64,000 nucleotides of DNA from Haloarcula pellucida (GTDB taxonomy: Archaea; Halobacteriota; Halobacteria; Halobacteriales; Haloarculaceae). The position numbers and the translations under genes were made by a program. The notes under the pieces are model-generated. The model did no database searches. It saw only the letters and a program-made list of their open reading frames with translations, and was not told where the DNA came from. Shown one piece after another: positions 1 to 8,787 of the stretch. The DNA lies in NCBI RefSeq assembly GCF_014647235.1, contig NZ_BMOU01000006.1, positions 186,001 through 250,000 on the forward strand, in the 5' to 3' direction. Within the stretch, counting starts at the first letter, position 1. Every line of letters begins with the position of its first letter.

Positions 1-591
1 GCCGTCGCCGCCGACCTCTCCCAGAAGAAACGGCGGAACCTCCGGAAGGCCGACGAGGCCGGCGTCTCCGGGACGGACGTGGCGGTCACGGCCGACAGTA
101 TCGACGCCTTCGCGGCACGTCACGCCGAGCACGTGCGCCGTCTCGACGGCGACGGGGCCTCGCCGGAGTTCTTGCGGGCGCTACTGGCGGCCCTCGGTGA
201 CCGACTGCAACTGTTCCGGGCGACCGACGCCGCGGGCGACCCTGCCGGCGAACTGCTCGCGGTCCGCGACGACGAACGGGACTGTCTCGACTTGTTGTTT
301 CCGGCCTACGACCCGGCGAACTTCCGGCAGTTTCCCTCCGAAGTGCTGTACCGGGCGGCTATCCAGTGGGGTATCGACGCCGGTTACGGGACCTGCAACT
401 TCGGCGAGACGACGCCGGACTTCGCGGACGGCACGTTCTCGTTCAAGACGGCGTTCGGTGGGCGTTCGGTCCCGACGGTGCGGTGGGAACGCGTCGACTC
501 GCTGGTCGGTCGGGTCCTCTATCTCCTCGGGAGCGACCGCGTCGTCGCGCGCTTGTTCGGGTCGGCGCTCGGCCGGCGACCCGGCGGCTAG
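1..591 (+). CDS. FemAB/GNAT-like acyltransferase, C-terminal part
   Basis: The gene enters from the left edge in frame 1, so its start is missing; 196 residues are visible. An early basic stretch (KKRRNLRKA) followed by a C-terminal half with a long hydrophobic and aromatic pattern (FPSEVLYRAAIQWG, then FGETTPDF and FSFKTAFGG) resembles the acetyltransferase fold of FemAB/BioF2-type proteins, which transfer acyl or aminoacyl groups onto cell-surface or small-molecule amines. In haloarchaea such genes often sit in surface-glycan loci, but the context is cut off here. It converges on the Nudix gene and overlaps its 3' end by 4 bases. The family call is moderately secure; the substrate is unknown. 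Confidence 0.6.
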   Translation, partial: AVAADLSQKKRRNLRKADEAGVSGTDVAVTADSIDAFAARHAEHVRRLDGDGASPEFLRALLAALGDRLQLFRATDAAGDPAGELLAVRDDERDCLDLLFPAYDPANFRQFPSEVLYRAAIQWGIDAGYGTCNFGETTPDFADGTFSFKTAFGGRSVPTVRWERVDSLVGRVLYLLGSDRVVARLFGSALGRRPGG

Positions 592-1013
592 TCGACGCGC
601 TCCGCGGGCGTCGCCCCACCCCGGGCGAGTGCTCGACTCGTCGCCGTCGTCTGCGGGTCGCTCAGTCGTTCGCAGGCGTCAGCCTCCGGGAGCCACTCGA
701 ACTCGGTGTGTTCGTGACTCAGCACGACGTCCGCACGCCCGGTCGTGCAGTGGTAGTACACCGCGAGTCGACCGTTGCCGGCCTCGTTGTGCCAGGTGAC
801 CGTGTGGACCGGGCCGTGGACCGCGACCGATAGCCCGGTCTCCTCTTCGACTTCGCGACGGAGACAGTCCGTCACGGCCTCGCCGTCCCGAATCCGTCCG
901 CCCGGCAGTTCCCACCCGCCGTCGCTCGCCCGGCGGAGGGTGAGAACCCGGCCGTCTGGTCGACAGACGACGCCGCGGACGCTCACCGTCGCTTCGAGGA
1001 ACTGTTCGTCCAT
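588..1013 (-). CDS. Nudix hydrolase
   Basis: This 141-residue protein carries a complete Nudix box at about residues 38-60: a GG pair, the run RREVEEETGL, and the GX5EX7REUXEEXGU spacing intact. Nudix enzymes hydrolyse nucleoside diphosphates linked to another group, with Mg2+ bound by the REVEEE glutamates. The length is that of a single-domain family member, so the substrate cannot be read from the sequence. The ATG at 1013 is followed directly by the beta strand leading into the domain, so no earlier start is needed. The 3' end touches the converging acyltransferase gene. Confidence 0.9.
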   Translation of the reverse strand: MDEQFLEATVSVRGVVCRPDGRVLTLRRASDGGWELPGGRIRDGEAVTDCLRREVEEETGLSVAVHGPVHTVTWHNEAGNGRLAVYYHCTTGRADVVLSHEHTEFEWLPEADACERLSDPQTTATSRALARGGATPAERVD

Positions 1014-1081
1014 ACGTCTCGATTGCGAGACGGTAGTGTCAGTCTACCGGTTGCCACGGCCAGCGTTCATTACGCTGGGGG

Positions 1082-1507
1082 GTGAACTACCGACGAATGT
1101 ACTCCCGGGACCACGCGATTCTCTCCGTCCTCGCTGGCCTCGTCCTCGTCGCCGTCACGACGCCGCCCGTCCATCCGGTCGCGGTCGTCGTCGTCGCCGT
1201 CGCCCTCGGCGTCGGCATCGACTTCGACCACTTCCTCGTCGCCTATCTCAACACCGGGTCAGCCGAGAGCACGCGGCGAGTCCTCCGAGACCCCCGAGTC
1301 GTCGTCACCGGACAGGACGACATCTTCGAGGAGGCCGACCTCTCGAAGTCCCAGCGACTGCTCAGCCACGTCCTCATCGCCGGTGCCCTCGTCACCGCCC
1401 TGTGGCTGGCGTCGGCCCCCTACTGGGCGCTCGTCGTCGGCGTCACGCTGTACGTCCACGTCGTGGCCGACCTCTACGCAGATGCCCGGGAGATGGCCGG
1501 GGGCTGA
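1082..1507 (+). CDS. Small membrane protein with DFDHF motif
   Basis: A 141-residue integral membrane protein. Hydrophobic segments lie at about residues 11-45, and two more cover about 90-130. Between them is a conserved-looking loop, with the acidic/histidine motif GIDFDHFL at about residues 46-53 and a second histidine in the last helix (YVHVVADLY). Histidine/aspartate motifs in membrane segments recall the YdjM/LexA-regulated membrane metal-dependent hydrolase type, but that link is weak. The start could be the GTG at 1082 or the ATG at 1097; the ATG leaves the first helix intact. Function unknown. Confidence 0.65.
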   Translation: MNYRRMYSRDHAILSVLAGLVLVAVTTPPVHPVAVVVVAVALGVGIDFDHFLVAYLNTGSAESTRRVLRDPRVVVTGQDDIFEEADLSKSQRLLSHVLIAGALVTALWLASAPYWALVVGVTLYVHVVADLYADAREMAGG

Positions 1508-1623
1508 CCCGCCGGCCGTCGAAACGTTCCTCGGTAGCCGGACGACAGACGGGCGGCTTGGATTCCGTACCCGTCCGACGCCGGATGCTGCGTCCCGCTC
1601 TGGACGTCTCCCCTCGCGATTGA

Positions 1624-1938
1624 CGACCCGCGCTGTCGGCCGTCCTTTGGAACCCCAACCGCAACGGCATAGAGTCGTCCGTCCCAAGCGACGACGTCGA
1701 CTTCTGGACGGCCATGCGCGACGCGCTGTACAGCGAGACCCCCTCTATCACTGTCATGGAGGCCGTCGCAATCGGCGCGGACCTCCCCGTCGCCTCCGAG
1801 GCCCATATCACCGACGTGCCGTCTGGCTCGCGCTGGTGTTCTCGTTGTCGCTGGGAATCCTCGCCGCGTTCCCCGTCAACCTCGCGCTGGTCCGCGTCGG
1901 CGTCAAAGAGGGGATGCAGAACCCCGCGGAGATGGGCC
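1624..1938 (+). pseudogene. DUF4396-like membrane protein remnant, frameshifted
   Basis: Two adjacent frames carry consecutive pieces of one protein. Frame 1 reads DDVDFWTAMRDALYSETPS and continues through MEAVAIGADL to AHITDV near 1818. The neighbouring frame then reads LVFSLSLGILAAFPVNLAL and continues through RVGVKEGMQNPAEMG to about 1938. The join is a small indel around 1815-1822. The hydrophobic helix followed by VGVKEGM resembles the C-terminal end of haloarchaeal DUF4396 membrane proteins, recalled rather than searched. The N-terminal half and any start codon are missing, so this is a decayed fragment and not only a sequencing slip. Confidence 0.5.
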
Positions 1939-2169
1939 AGCAACCGCCGGGTAGCGCGATTCTATATCGCGCTCAGCCGTTTACGACCCGCAGTCGGGCG
2001 CGGTTCTCTGTCGACCGTATCGACGGTGTGAGGCGGCCTATAGTCCGCTCGGCCGGTTTCGACGGATTTCCGACGGTGCGATAACAGACGCGCTCGGGGT
2101 ATCGCCCATGCCGTAACAAATATGGAAAAGGTAACGAATTTGTGTGCCCACTCGGTGGTTCCGAGCGTC

Positions 2170-2766
2170 ATGTACACTGGCGTCGTGGAGACGACGGGCA
2201 CCGTTCGACGTATCGACCGACTCGACAGCGGGTGTCGCATCGAGGTAGCCACCGACACTGACGGACTGGAACCCGAGGACAGCATCGGAATCAGCGGCGT
2301 CTGTCTCACGGTCGAAGCCGTCGGCGACGGCTGGTTCCGGACGTTTCTGTCCGCCGAGACGGTCGACCGAACCTATCTCGCCGCCCTCGACTCCGGGACT
2401 GCTGTCAACGTAGAGCGGCCGATGGCCGCCGCCGACCGGTTCGACGGGCACTTGGTGAAAGGTACCGTGGACGCGACGACCGAAGTCGTCGCCGTCACCG
2501 ACCTCGGCGAGGACTGGCGGTTCACCGTCGATATTCCCGACGGGTACGAGCAGTACCTCGTGGAGAAGGGGGCCGTCGCACTGGACGGTGCGAGTCTGAC
2601 CGTCTGTGAGCTATCGACGGAGACGTTCTCCGTCGCCGTCGTCCCGACGACCTACGACGTGACGACGCTGTCGGAAAAGACGGTCGGTGACCCCCTTCAC
2701 TTCGAGGCCGACCTGTTGGCGAAGTACGCCGAGCGCCAGTCGGTCCTGACCCACGGCGAGGTCTGA
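2170..2766 (+). CDS. ribE: Riboflavin synthase, alpha subunit
   Basis: This enzyme dismutates two molecules of 6,7-dimethyl-8-ribityllumazine into riboflavin and a pyrimidinedione, the last step of riboflavin synthesis. The 198-residue product has the family's two tandem lumazine-binding barrels. The first opens with MYTGVVETTGTV, with SGVCLTVEAVG as its signature. The second contains LVKGTVDATTEV and VALDGASLTV. The ATG at 2170 is chosen over the one at 2122 because the family always begins with this M(F/Y)TG(I/V)VE sequence. Length is normal for the trimeric bacterial-type enzyme. It stands alone here, with a convergent cupin gene 5 bases downstream. Confidence 0.95.
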   Translation: MYTGVVETTGTVRRIDRLDSGCRIEVATDTDGLEPEDSIGISGVCLTVEAVGDGWFRTFLSAETVDRTYLAALDSGTAVNVERPMAAADRFDGHLVKGTVDATTEVVAVTDLGEDWRFTVDIPDGYEQYLVEKGAVALDGASLTVCELSTETFSVAVVPTTYDVTTLSEKTVGDPLHFEADLLAKYAERQSVLTHGEV

Positions 2767-2771
2767 ACCGG

Positions 2772-3092
2772 TCAGGGCAGCGGACAGAGACTCGCGGTCA
2801 ACACCGCTCGCTCGTCGCTCTCGTTGTGCGCGCCGTGGACCTGTCCCCGTTCGTTGAGGACGACACCGGGTGCGGTCACCGTCTCGGACTCGTCGTCTCG
2901 TTGGACCGTCACCGTCCCCTCGACGACGTGGAAGACGTTGGTCGCGCCGTCGTGTTCGTGCGGTTCGATACGCCCGTCCGGGCCGAGGGCGAACGCCTTG
3001 ACGAGTACGTCGTCGGTCACCGCCAGTTCGCCGTCGACGACCTCTCCTGCCGCTGGCTCGGCGTCGAAGTCGCCGAGCAGTTCGAGCGCCAT
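2772..3092 (-). CDS. Single-domain cupin protein
   Basis: A 106-residue all-beta protein with a recognisable cupin core. PHEHDGATNVFHVVEGTVTV gives the first metal-binding motif (two histidines, then the conserved glycine), and the second motif is degenerate around GVVLNERGQVHGAHN. The start at 3092 (MALELLGDF) is preferred over the one at 3116 because the family usually begins right before the first beta strand. Small cupins of this kind bind metal and act as sugar/acid isomerases, dioxygenases or sensors; no substrate can be inferred. It converges with riboflavin synthase. Confidence 0.8.
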   Translation of the reverse strand: MALELLGDFDAEPAAGEVVDGELAVTDDVLVKAFALGPDGRIEPHEHDGATNVFHVVEGTVTVQRDDESETVTAPGVVLNERGQVHGAHNESDERAVLTASLCPLP

Positions 3093-3290
3093 GGCTCGAC
3101 TGTCGGTCCACGCCAACTTAGCCGTTGGCTCTCTCCAGCCTCTCCACCGAGAGCCGGTGCGAGGGAGATACCCCAGACGTTTCCCGAGCGGACGGCCGAG
3201 AGCGCCGTGAACGTCCGCGGGTCTACAAGCACCGCAGCAACGAAACGCGCAGTAGGGTGGGCCGCCTACTGCTGTTCGACTTCTCGACCG

Positions 3291-6134
3291 TTACTGTCCG
3301 TTGCCGTCACCGCGACCGTTGAAAAAGAGCTTCACTTTGCGCTCTTCGTCGGCGGGAATGTGGGCGAGCACCACGTCCTCGTCCTCGCTGTAGGCGAACG
3401 AGTTCGGCGTCGCTTCGACCGCGTCGGCATCGACCTCTTCGTACTTGGTCGGGCCGGCCTGGACTTTCCTCGGCGCTTCCGAGCGGTCGAGTCGCAACAG
3501 GTACGACGAGAGCTGTGAGTCGTCGTAGTTCTGGACCGTTATCTCGGAGTCGAAGGTGACTACGCCGCCCTCCGTCTCCGTGATGGTGAAGTCCGTCACG
3601 TTGTACTCGCCGTCCTCGAAGTCGTTGGTCGCGCCATCGTCCTCGTAGAACGAGTACGAGGCTTCGTCGTCGAGGTAGGTGGTCAGCTGAAGCGTCGTGA
3701 GTGGCTTTTCGCCCGTGTACTGCTGTACCTCGCGCATCGGGATGATCGAGTCTTTGCGCACGTACATCGGCAGGTGGTCGACCGGAGCGTCGACGGTCAT
3801 CCACTGCCCGCCGTCGTAGACGTCGTGCGTCCAGAAGTCGACCCAGACCTCGCCCTCCGGCAGGTAGACGTCGCGTTCCGTCGCACCTTCTTCGACGACT
3901 GGTGCGACGAGTACGTCGTCGCCAAAGAGGAACTGGTCGGCGATGTTGGTGACTTCGTCGTCGTCCTGGAACTGGTAGACCAGTGGCTGGAAGATCGGCT
4001 TCCCGTTCTCGGAGGACTCCTGGAATTCGTTGTAGAGGTACGGGAGCAGTTTGTAGCGGAGTTCAGTGTACTTCCTCGTGATATCCACGGCCTCCTCATC
4101 GTACGTCCATGGGTGCTGATTGCGCGGGAGGTCGGGGTCTTGTTTCCTGTGCGTGTCGGTGTGGTTCCGGAAGTAAGGAATGAACGCCCCCATCTCTATC
4201 CAACGCTTGAATAGCTCGGGAGAGGGCCGTCCGACGAATCCGCCGACGTCGTGACCACAGAACGCGAGCCCGGAGAGCCCCATGTTCATCATCATCGGAA
4301 TCTGCAACCGAAGGTGGGACCAGTTGCTCAGGCAGTCGCCGGTCCAGATTGCCGCGTACCGCTGACCGCCGGCATAGAGGTTCCGGTTCAACAGGAAGGG
4401 CCGTTCCTCGGGCTTGTAGATGTCGTAGGACTCACGAGATGCCCGGGCGTAGTCGAACCCGTACATGTTGTGATACTCCTCGTGCAACATCGTGTCGTCA
4501 CCCGTCCCGTGGACGTTGTCCACCGGCATCGTCCAGTCGTAGCTTGCGTTTTCCTGGAACACCGCCGGTTCACCCATGTCGTTTTTGATCCCGTCGAAGC
4601 CGGCATCGAACAACACGTCGTGTTGTTCGGCCCACCAACTGCGGACCTCCGAGCGCGAGAAGTCGGGCCACACCGCGACGTCGGGCCAAACCCTCGCTTT
4701 GAACGTATCACCGTTCGCATCCTTGGTCCAGTAATCGTTGGCAGTTCCTTCGAGGTAGGGTTCGTACGGTTCGATGTCCCCGTCGCCGTCGACGTCTATT
4801 TCCTCGTCTACCGCGACACCCGGGTCGTTGACGGCGACCGTCTTGAGTTCTGGCATCCTCTCGTTCAGCGTTTGGAGAGCCTTCCGGTGTTCGTCTTTGA
4901 TGCTGAAGACGCGATAGTTGTTCATGTAGCCGATGTCGAAGTGCATCGCGTCTATCGGAATCTCTTCTTCGCGGTACTGGTGGGGTACCTCGACGAGTTC
5001 CGTGGGGCTGTACTCCCACTTGCTCTGGTGGAACCCGATCGCCCACTTCGGTGGCAGGTTGATCGTCCCGGTCAGGTCCGTATAGCTCTCGAGGACGTCG
5101 TCGATTTCCGGGCCGTACGAGAAGTAGTACGTCAACTGGCCACCATCGCCGACGAAGTAGTAGTAGTCCTCACCCGCGTCGGTGTCGTAGGTTTCTTCGA
5201 CGCCTTCGGGATTTGCCACCTCGGGCGTGTGGAACACGGTGTGGTGGGGATTGTCGAAGAAGATCCCGTACGCACCGGCGTCCTTCAGGCCGACGAAGAA
5301 CGGAACCGAGGTGTAGACGTAGTCATTCTGGTACATGTACGCGTACTGGTCCGTGTTCCAGTTCTCGAGTTTCTTCCCGCGTTGGTCGAGAGTGAGTTCG
5401 GGCTGTTCGCCGAAGCCATAGAAGGCTTCGTCTTCGTCAGCCTTCTTGTAGACGTACGGTAACGGCTCGTTGGGCGTCGGATCGGTCATCCCGACGTCTT
5501 CCTTCGTAGGCGAGCCGTACCCTGATGAGTCAGTCTCCGAATCGCTCTCGTCGTTTGTAGGCCCGTAGGAGCACGACTCCGGTGGCGCTGATTCGCTCTC
5601 TTCACCGCCTCTCTCGGGAGATTGGACGTACCCTGACGACCCCTTCTCCAGGTAATCCTCGTTGATGACCGTCCCGTCCTCGTCGAGGAACCGGACACCG
5701 AAGAGTTCCGTGTTGATTTCGACAGTAATCGTATCGGTCTCGATGGCGATCTTCTCGGGACTCGAATCGACGCTGAAATTCGGCTCATCCCACTCGTTGA
5801 GCCCGTTCTGGATACCACGAGATTCGTATTCTTTTTCGCCCGGTTCCACGACGGCAACGCGCGCCATGGTGTCGCTGAACAGCCGAATGTACCCTTCGTG
5901 GGTACCGAGGTCGAGTTTCACTCCGTCGTCGAGGACTTCGTGACCCTCGACAGACAACTCCATGAGGTCGTTTTCGTTCACCTGCGGTTCGTAGTGGATC
6001 TTCGAACCGTAGTGGTCTGCCGATGCGGGGGTCGAGGCGAAGGCACCTCCCGCCAGAAGGGCGGCTGTGGATTTCAATAGCGTGCGCCGTCCGACCTGAA
6101 GGAAGTCGGAGTCGCGTGAATTCTTATCAGACAT
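3291..6134 (-). CDS. Tat-exported GH31 family glycosidase (alpha-glucosidase/xylosidase type)
   Basis: A 947-residue secreted retaining glycosidase. The N-terminus holds a twin-arginine signal (GRRTLLKSTAALLAGG, then an AxA site near residue 40). An N-terminal mutarotase-like domain leads into a GH31 barrel with the signature DGIKNDMGE, where D519 is the likely nucleophile. WTGD follows 81 residues later (D600, likely acid/base), then GHDVGGF. Beta-sandwich domains close the protein. The ATG at 6134 places the Tat motif correctly; the longer frame adds an implausible leader. A Ser/Glu-rich insertion at about residues 162-216 interrupts the N-terminal domain. The specificity (maltose, isomaltose or xyloside) is not readable. 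Confidence 0.92.
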   Translation of the reverse strand: MSDKNSRDSDFLQVGRRTLLKSTAALLAGGAFASTPASADHYGSKIHYEPQVNENDLMELSVEGHEVLDDGVKLDLGTHEGYIRLFSDTMARVAVVEPGEKEYESRGIQNGLNEWDEPNFSVDSSPEKIAIETDTITVEINTELFGVRFLDEDGTVINEDYLEKGSSGYVQSPERGGEESESAPPESCSYGPTNDESDSETDSSGYGSPTKEDVGMTDPTPNEPLPYVYKKADEDEAFYGFGEQPELTLDQRGKKLENWNTDQYAYMYQNDYVYTSVPFFVGLKDAGAYGIFFDNPHHTVFHTPEVANPEGVEETYDTDAGEDYYYFVGDGGQLTYYFSYGPEIDDVLESYTDLTGTINLPPKWAIGFHQSKWEYSPTELVEVPHQYREEEIPIDAMHFDIGYMNNYRVFSIKDEHRKALQTLNERMPELKTVAVNDPGVAVDEEIDVDGDGDIEPYEPYLEGTANDYWTKDANGDTFKARVWPDVAVWPDFSRSEVRSWWAEQHDVLFDAGFDGIKNDMGEPAVFQENASYDWTMPVDNVHGTGDDTMLHEEYHNMYGFDYARASRESYDIYKPEERPFLLNRNLYAGGQRYAAIWTGDCLSNWSHLRLQIPMMMNMGLSGLAFCGHDVGGFVGRPSPELFKRWIEMGAFIPYFRNHTDTHRKQDPDLPRNQHPWTYDEEAVDITRKYTELRYKLLPYLYNEFQESSENGKPIFQPLVYQFQDDDEVTNIADQFLFGDDVLVAPVVEEGATERDVYLPEGEVWVDFWTHDVYDGGQWMTVDAPVDHLPMYVRKDSIIPMREVQQYTGEKPLTTLQLTTYLDDEASYSFYEDDGATNDFEDGEYNVTDFTITETEGGVVTFDSEITVQNYDDSQLSSYLLRLDRSEAPRKVQAGPTKYEEVDADAVEATPNSFAYSEDEDVVLAHIPADEERKVKLFFNGRGDGNGQ

Positions 6135-7216
6135 TGGGATTGTTGATGATGAGTAGTGGACGTTCACAAGGCGATTCGACGAACCGGGATTCGGAACGAC
6201 CCGTGGTACAGGCCCCATGACCCTGTTGGGGGGCTCTGTACGCTCGATTCGTCGAGGGGCTAACTGCAGTCGTCATCCATTATTTTGGAAGAACGTTTTC
6301 ATCATACGATGCAATTGCGAACATTCGGCCATTAGATAATAATCTTATGGCCATTATTATATCAATAAAATCAATTATGCCACATATATAAAATTATCAA
6401 TATCTATCATTGATGTTGGTGGGCACACGTCCGACAGGTGTTACTCGAGGGTCTTCGTGAGCGGCAAGTACGCAACGACGGCGTCGCGCAGTATCGATCA
6501 GCGCGTTCTTCTCGGCACGGCCCAACTCGGTCGTCGAGCGTCGCTATGACCGATCAGCGGGACGTGCCGGCGGAGGAAAAGCGGATACGTCGCTCATGGA
6601 ACTGACGACTGCTGTTCGTCGCAAATCGCTGTGACATAGATCGGGCTGTTGCGTTACTTCTCACTACGAAACGCTCCTGATTCATTCTATGAGTGCGTTC
6701 GGAACTCACCGGACGAGAGCCTACTCAGCCCGACTCGAAGTGACACGAAGGCAGGCACCACGACCCGAACCGGTGGTGTTGTGCACAACCTCGGAGGATA
6801 GAATTTCATACATGGCTTTTGTTTCCGCCTCCTGGTCGCGGCTCCGATATCGGGGACGTGCGCTGGCAATGATGCCGAAATCGCATCGTGTGCTACGCCA
6901 CCCGTTTGTTGGGCCAGTGATCTCTGACGTCGATTGAACGCCAATTTCGACGGTCACCATAGGAAAGTTCCGTCGTAATCGATCCGTCGAGTGGCCGGAG
7001 AAGGGGTACAACATCACCTGCGAGGACGCCCGGTCGGCCGGTGGGAATCCTGCCCGGCGGGGAAGCGACGACCAGCGCGACCTTCGAGACTGGCGAGTAG
7101 CCGGCCTTGTGGTTCGGGAGGCTCTGTTGAAACCCCCAGCTGCTACCACGATTGAGCGACGATCTGGTAAACCAAGAATCCGCGAGATCTCGTTTCCGGT
7201 GAGTACCGGCATGCCG
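6135..7216. other. Long non-coding, partly AT-rich interval
   Basis: About 1.1 kb without a convincing gene. The first 150 bases are the leader of the glycosidase gene. Positions 6280-6410 are strikingly AT-rich and hold a long palindrome. The rest (6411-7216) has open frames on both strands, but none shows family motifs, a ribosome site or consistent third-position GC. It looks like decayed DNA, perhaps from a lost insertion sequence. No RNA gene was recognised. Confidence 0.6.
6328..6353. promoter_or_regulatory. 26-bp imperfect palindrome upstream of the GH31 gene
   Basis: The arms begin GGCCATTAGATAA and return as TAATCTTATGGCC, matching at 11 of 13 pairs. It lies in the AT-rich patch about 195 bases upstream of the glycosidase start. 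The size and symmetry suit a dimeric or tetrameric regulator site, but no regulator gene is adjacent, and AT-rich DNA produces palindromes by chance more often than the GC-rich surroundings do. Confidence 0.35.
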
Positions 7217-8626
7217 TCAGCCCGAGCCGTCGTCTGCCAGCGCAACGACAGTTCCCTGTTGGCCACCGACGTAGAGCCGATCGCTCGTCATCATGAGGTC
7301 TTGGGGAGCGATCGAGAGGGTGGAACGCCACTGGACGCGACCCGCCGCACGCGAGAGCGCAACTACCTCGCCATGGCCCGTCCCCTGCTCAGGATTGGTC
7401 CCGTATCCGACGACGAGCGTTCCACCGGTAACCGCAGGCTGGCAGAGCCTGAATTCACCACCAGCACCGACCGACACGTTTCGGTCCGCGAATGACTCAC
7501 GATGGAGCCACTCCAGTTTCCCGGTTGCCGCCTGCAACGCGAACACGACCAACTGCTCCTGCTGTTCATGGCTCGCAGCAACGAACACGCGATCGCCGTC
7601 AGTCGCCAACGGCGAGTAGGCTGCCGCGCCCTCGCCCGCATGCCCGGGGAACTGCCATTCCACGTCCTCGCCAGCCACACCGACGGCCAACGTCTCTGGG
7701 GGGCTCGTCCCCCACACAATATCGTGTGTGAGGACCGCTTCTCGGTCACCCGTGACCACCGGACGCGACGGCAATTCGAGCGGCAGACGCGTCCGCTCAA
7801 TTTCGAGGCTGCCGTCAGACAGCCGGACCGTGAACAGCGCCTGAACGTGTCCACCATAACTCGCCCACACCCGTCGGGCAGTCACCGCCAGGCCGTAGGG
7901 ATCCTCGAGGGCCGCTTGGTCAATTCGATCGCCCAGATACAACCGCCACCGTTCGCTTCCATCTCCGGGTTCGAGCCCGTGCAACCCGTAACTACTCTGA
8001 ATATACACAGTCTCCGGCGTCGCTACTGGGATGGGTGAAAAGTCCACCGCAGAGTTAGACGGGGACAAGAACTTCTCGGGCACGGCGTCGGCGACCCGGT
8101 CGTAGAGGTTCCGTCGCCACCGAATCGTGCCGTCAGCTACATTCACGGCGATAACATCAGTGCCGCCGTCAGTCATGTAGAGCGAGCCATCGACGAGGCC
8201 GCCGAATCGCGGTATTCGACGCCCCGGCTGATGCTGGATACGACGGTTCCATCGGTGCTTGCCATCGATGGCACTGTAGGCACGCAAATGAAGTTCGCTG
8301 TCGAACCGACCCGCAGTAATCACCTGGCCTGGGGTCGCAGCGACGAGTTCGCCAGAGATCAGGGAGGCCGAGGGGGGATCAGTAATGCGGTCCTGCCACT
8401 TGATGGTCGGTGGCGTCTGAATCTCATGGGGACTCCGTGCTGTGTTCTGCAAATCAGCGTACTTGAAGCACCAGGCATCCGTCGAGGGCGACCAGGACGT
8501 TTCTAGTGAATCTGGTGGGCGTTCGTTCGGCCCATTTCCGAGATCAACCGAACTGCAACCGGCGACGCTAGCTACACCGGCGAGACCGATTGTCCGGAGG
8601 GCATCACGACGAGACAGGGAGGGCAT
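7217..8626 (-). CDS. PQQ-like beta-propeller Tat lipoprotein
   Basis: A 469-residue extracellular lipoprotein. The N-terminus is a Tat lipoprotein signal: RRDALRTIGLAG followed by a lipobox, VAGC. The mature part is a series of beta-propeller blades of the PQQ/BamB type, recognisable as recurring units such as GKHRWNRRI, DGTIRWRRN, DGSERWRLYLG and GRVQWRSTL (A-x-D/G-G-x-x-x-W). Such eight-bladed propellers serve as quinoprotein dehydrogenases or as binding scaffolds. No catalytic calcium/PQQ residues or cytochrome domain are obvious, so a scaffold role is more likely. It is flanked by an 11-bp inverted repeat (7120-7130 and 8753-8763). Confidence 0.85.
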   Translation of the reverse strand: MPSLSRRDALRTIGLAGVASVAGCSSVDLGNGPNERPPDSLETSWSPSTDAWCFKYADLQNTARSPHEIQTPPTIKWQDRITDPPSASLISGELVAATPGQVITAGRFDSELHLRAYSAIDGKHRWNRRIQHQPGRRIPRFGGLVDGSLYMTDGGTDVIAVNVADGTIRWRRNLYDRVADAVPEKFLSPSNSAVDFSPIPVATPETVYIQSSYGLHGLEPGDGSERWRLYLGDRIDQAALEDPYGLAVTARRVWASYGGHVQALFTVRLSDGSLEIERTRLPLELPSRPVVTGDREAVLTHDIVWGTSPPETLAVGVAGEDVEWQFPGHAGEGAAAYSPLATDGDRVFVAASHEQQEQLVVFALQAATGKLEWLHRESFADRNVSVGAGGEFRLCQPAVTGGTLVVGYGTNPEQGTGHGEVVALSRAAGRVQWRSTLSIAPQDLMMTSDRLYVGGQQGTVVALADDGSG

Positions 8627-8787
8627 TCACAGTTGGCTTTACACCTATTGACAAAAGACCTGATGAAGGCCGTACGGATGAGTAGTATCCCAGTTAGTGC
8701 GCAGTTCTACCTAGCGCTGTTTCAGTAGGAAGGGTGTCGAACTAATAGGATCTCAACAGAGCCGTCCGCCTCACTTCTCACGCTTAA

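Noticed and set aside
197-833. Long overlapping frames on both strands within the acyltransferase and Nudix genes
   Set aside because: They are arginine- and proline-rich shadows of the GC-rich true frames and have no domain motifs.
6689-7266. Overlapping open frames in the gap downstream of the GH31 leader
   Set aside because: No motif, no start signal, and mixed third-position composition; treated as decayed DNA.
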